Made by a program: the position numbers and the translations under genes
DNA from: Channa striata
Lineage: Eukaryota; Chordata; Actinopteri; Anabantiformes; Channidae
DNA: 64,000 nt
Assembly: GCA_033026295.1 (NCBI GenBank)
Contig: CM065172.1
Coordinates: 17,231,165-17,295,164 of the forward strand
Reading direction: 5' to 3'
The notes under the pieces: generated by a model
What the model saw: the letters and a program-made list of their open reading frames with translations, nothing else
Told to the model about the DNA's origin: nothing
Databases searched by the model: none
In this document: one piece after another, positions 63,370-64,000 of the stretch
Position numbering within the stretch: the stretch's first letter is position 1
Layout: each line of letters begins with the position of its first letter

Positions 63370-64000
63370 GATCCAGATGAGTCTGATTCCTCAGACTCTG
63401 CCTTCCAAAGCGCCCGTTCTCGTGAATCCCGCCACAGCACAAAGATTGGGAAAAAGGAACGTAGGAATGCTGAGCAGGATCGGCGGAGCACTGAGCCACG
63501 CCAGTCCGCCCCTCCACCCATGCCCGACCGTCTGTCCGCGGAAATTGATCCTCTGTCTGTTCAGATGGATCGTTTAAGCGTCTCATCTAGCCAGACTCCA
63601 AGCAGGACACCTAACCGTACACCCAGCCGCACTCCAAGTCGTGCCCCGAGCCTTAACCAGGTATGGATGAGCCGGGATGAGACCTACGTCCCAGCATCCT
63701 ATGAGGGCCCCCAGAGGGAATCCTCTCCTACCCCAACACCTATACATCTGTTGGGTCAGTGTAATCCCAGGCAGGGCTACAATCCCAATGCCAATGCTCA
63801 TCCTCCAGGCCAGAATCCTGCCAACCAAGGAAAGAGACCTGATTCCTGGGGGAAGGAGCAAGGCAATGCCAAGAGGACCCCTATGGCTGCTCTGAGGGGG
63901 CACTCATTTAATGAAAATTGGATCCAACACAGCCAGGATGAGTTTAGGCCCAACAAGCTGCGCACCCAGATGAGTTTCAATGAGATGCCGAGCCAGAACC
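63370..64000 (+). CDS. prickle2: PRICKLE2 large C-terminal exon (partial, runs off the window)
   Basis: Starts after AATCAG in phase 0 with DPDESDSSDSAFQSARSRES, matching the post-LIM region of PRICKLE2. The frame stays open for 210 codons to the window edge. Downstream it has DRLSAEIDPLSVQMDRLSVS, a TPSR/TPNR repeat at 63595-63642, and HLLGQCNPRQGY, which resembles the mammalian LLSQCN segment. This tail is mostly disordered, and in the family it ends in a CAAX-like prenylation motif, not reached here. A donor-like CAG|GTATGG at 63658-63663 lies inside the exon, but the frame and similarity continue past it. Confidence 0.95.

Noticed and set aside
63658..63666. Splice-donor-like CAG|GTATGG inside the last PRICKLE2 exon
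   Set aside because: The frame and family resemblance continue past it, including the LLGQCN segment, so the exon is taken as continuous.

Overview
The window is vertebrate nuclear DNA, almost certainly from a ray-finned (teleost, probably percomorph) fish. The evidence is a single-exon RH1 rhodopsin gene (the intronless rhodopsin is a teleost hallmark), long AT-rich non-coding stretches with many CA/TG microsatellites, fragments of fish-type interspersed repeats, and split genes with normal GT-AG introns. There is no bacterial, phage, CRISPR or organelle signal. Most open frames over 60 codons in the non-coding part are chance.

Layout. (1) About 1-4190, plus strand: the 3' end of magi1, a tight-junction scaffold. 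It has one large terminal coding exon (1012-2113), a roughly 2 kb 3' UTR, and a possible alternative exon near 146-237. (2) About 6307-7850, minus strand: rho, intronless, 354 codons once a single missing base is allowed for, with a recognisable rod promoter (TATA-like, CRX and NRL-type sites). magi1 and rho are tail to tail. (3) About 7850-31250: roughly 23 kb without a gene I can support, holding degenerate repeats, a LINE 3' tail, one palindromic X-box and a hairpin. (4) From about 31260 to the end, plus strand: prickle2, a planar cell polarity protein. A probable non-coding first exon ends at the donor at 31604/31605. A 24 kb intron follows, then seven coding exons (55719 onward) giving the PET domain, three LIM domains and the start of the long C-terminal region, which runs off the window.

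The genes do not form a pathway. Their order magi1-rho-prickle2 fits a retroposed rhodopsin sitting between neighbours that lie together in vertebrate genomes (from memory). Both magi1 and rho carry what looks like a one-base loss in a short G or C run, which disrupts otherwise well-conserved reading frames. Two such events in 64 kb point first to residual consensus error in the assembly, but real lesions cannot be excluded from sequence alone.
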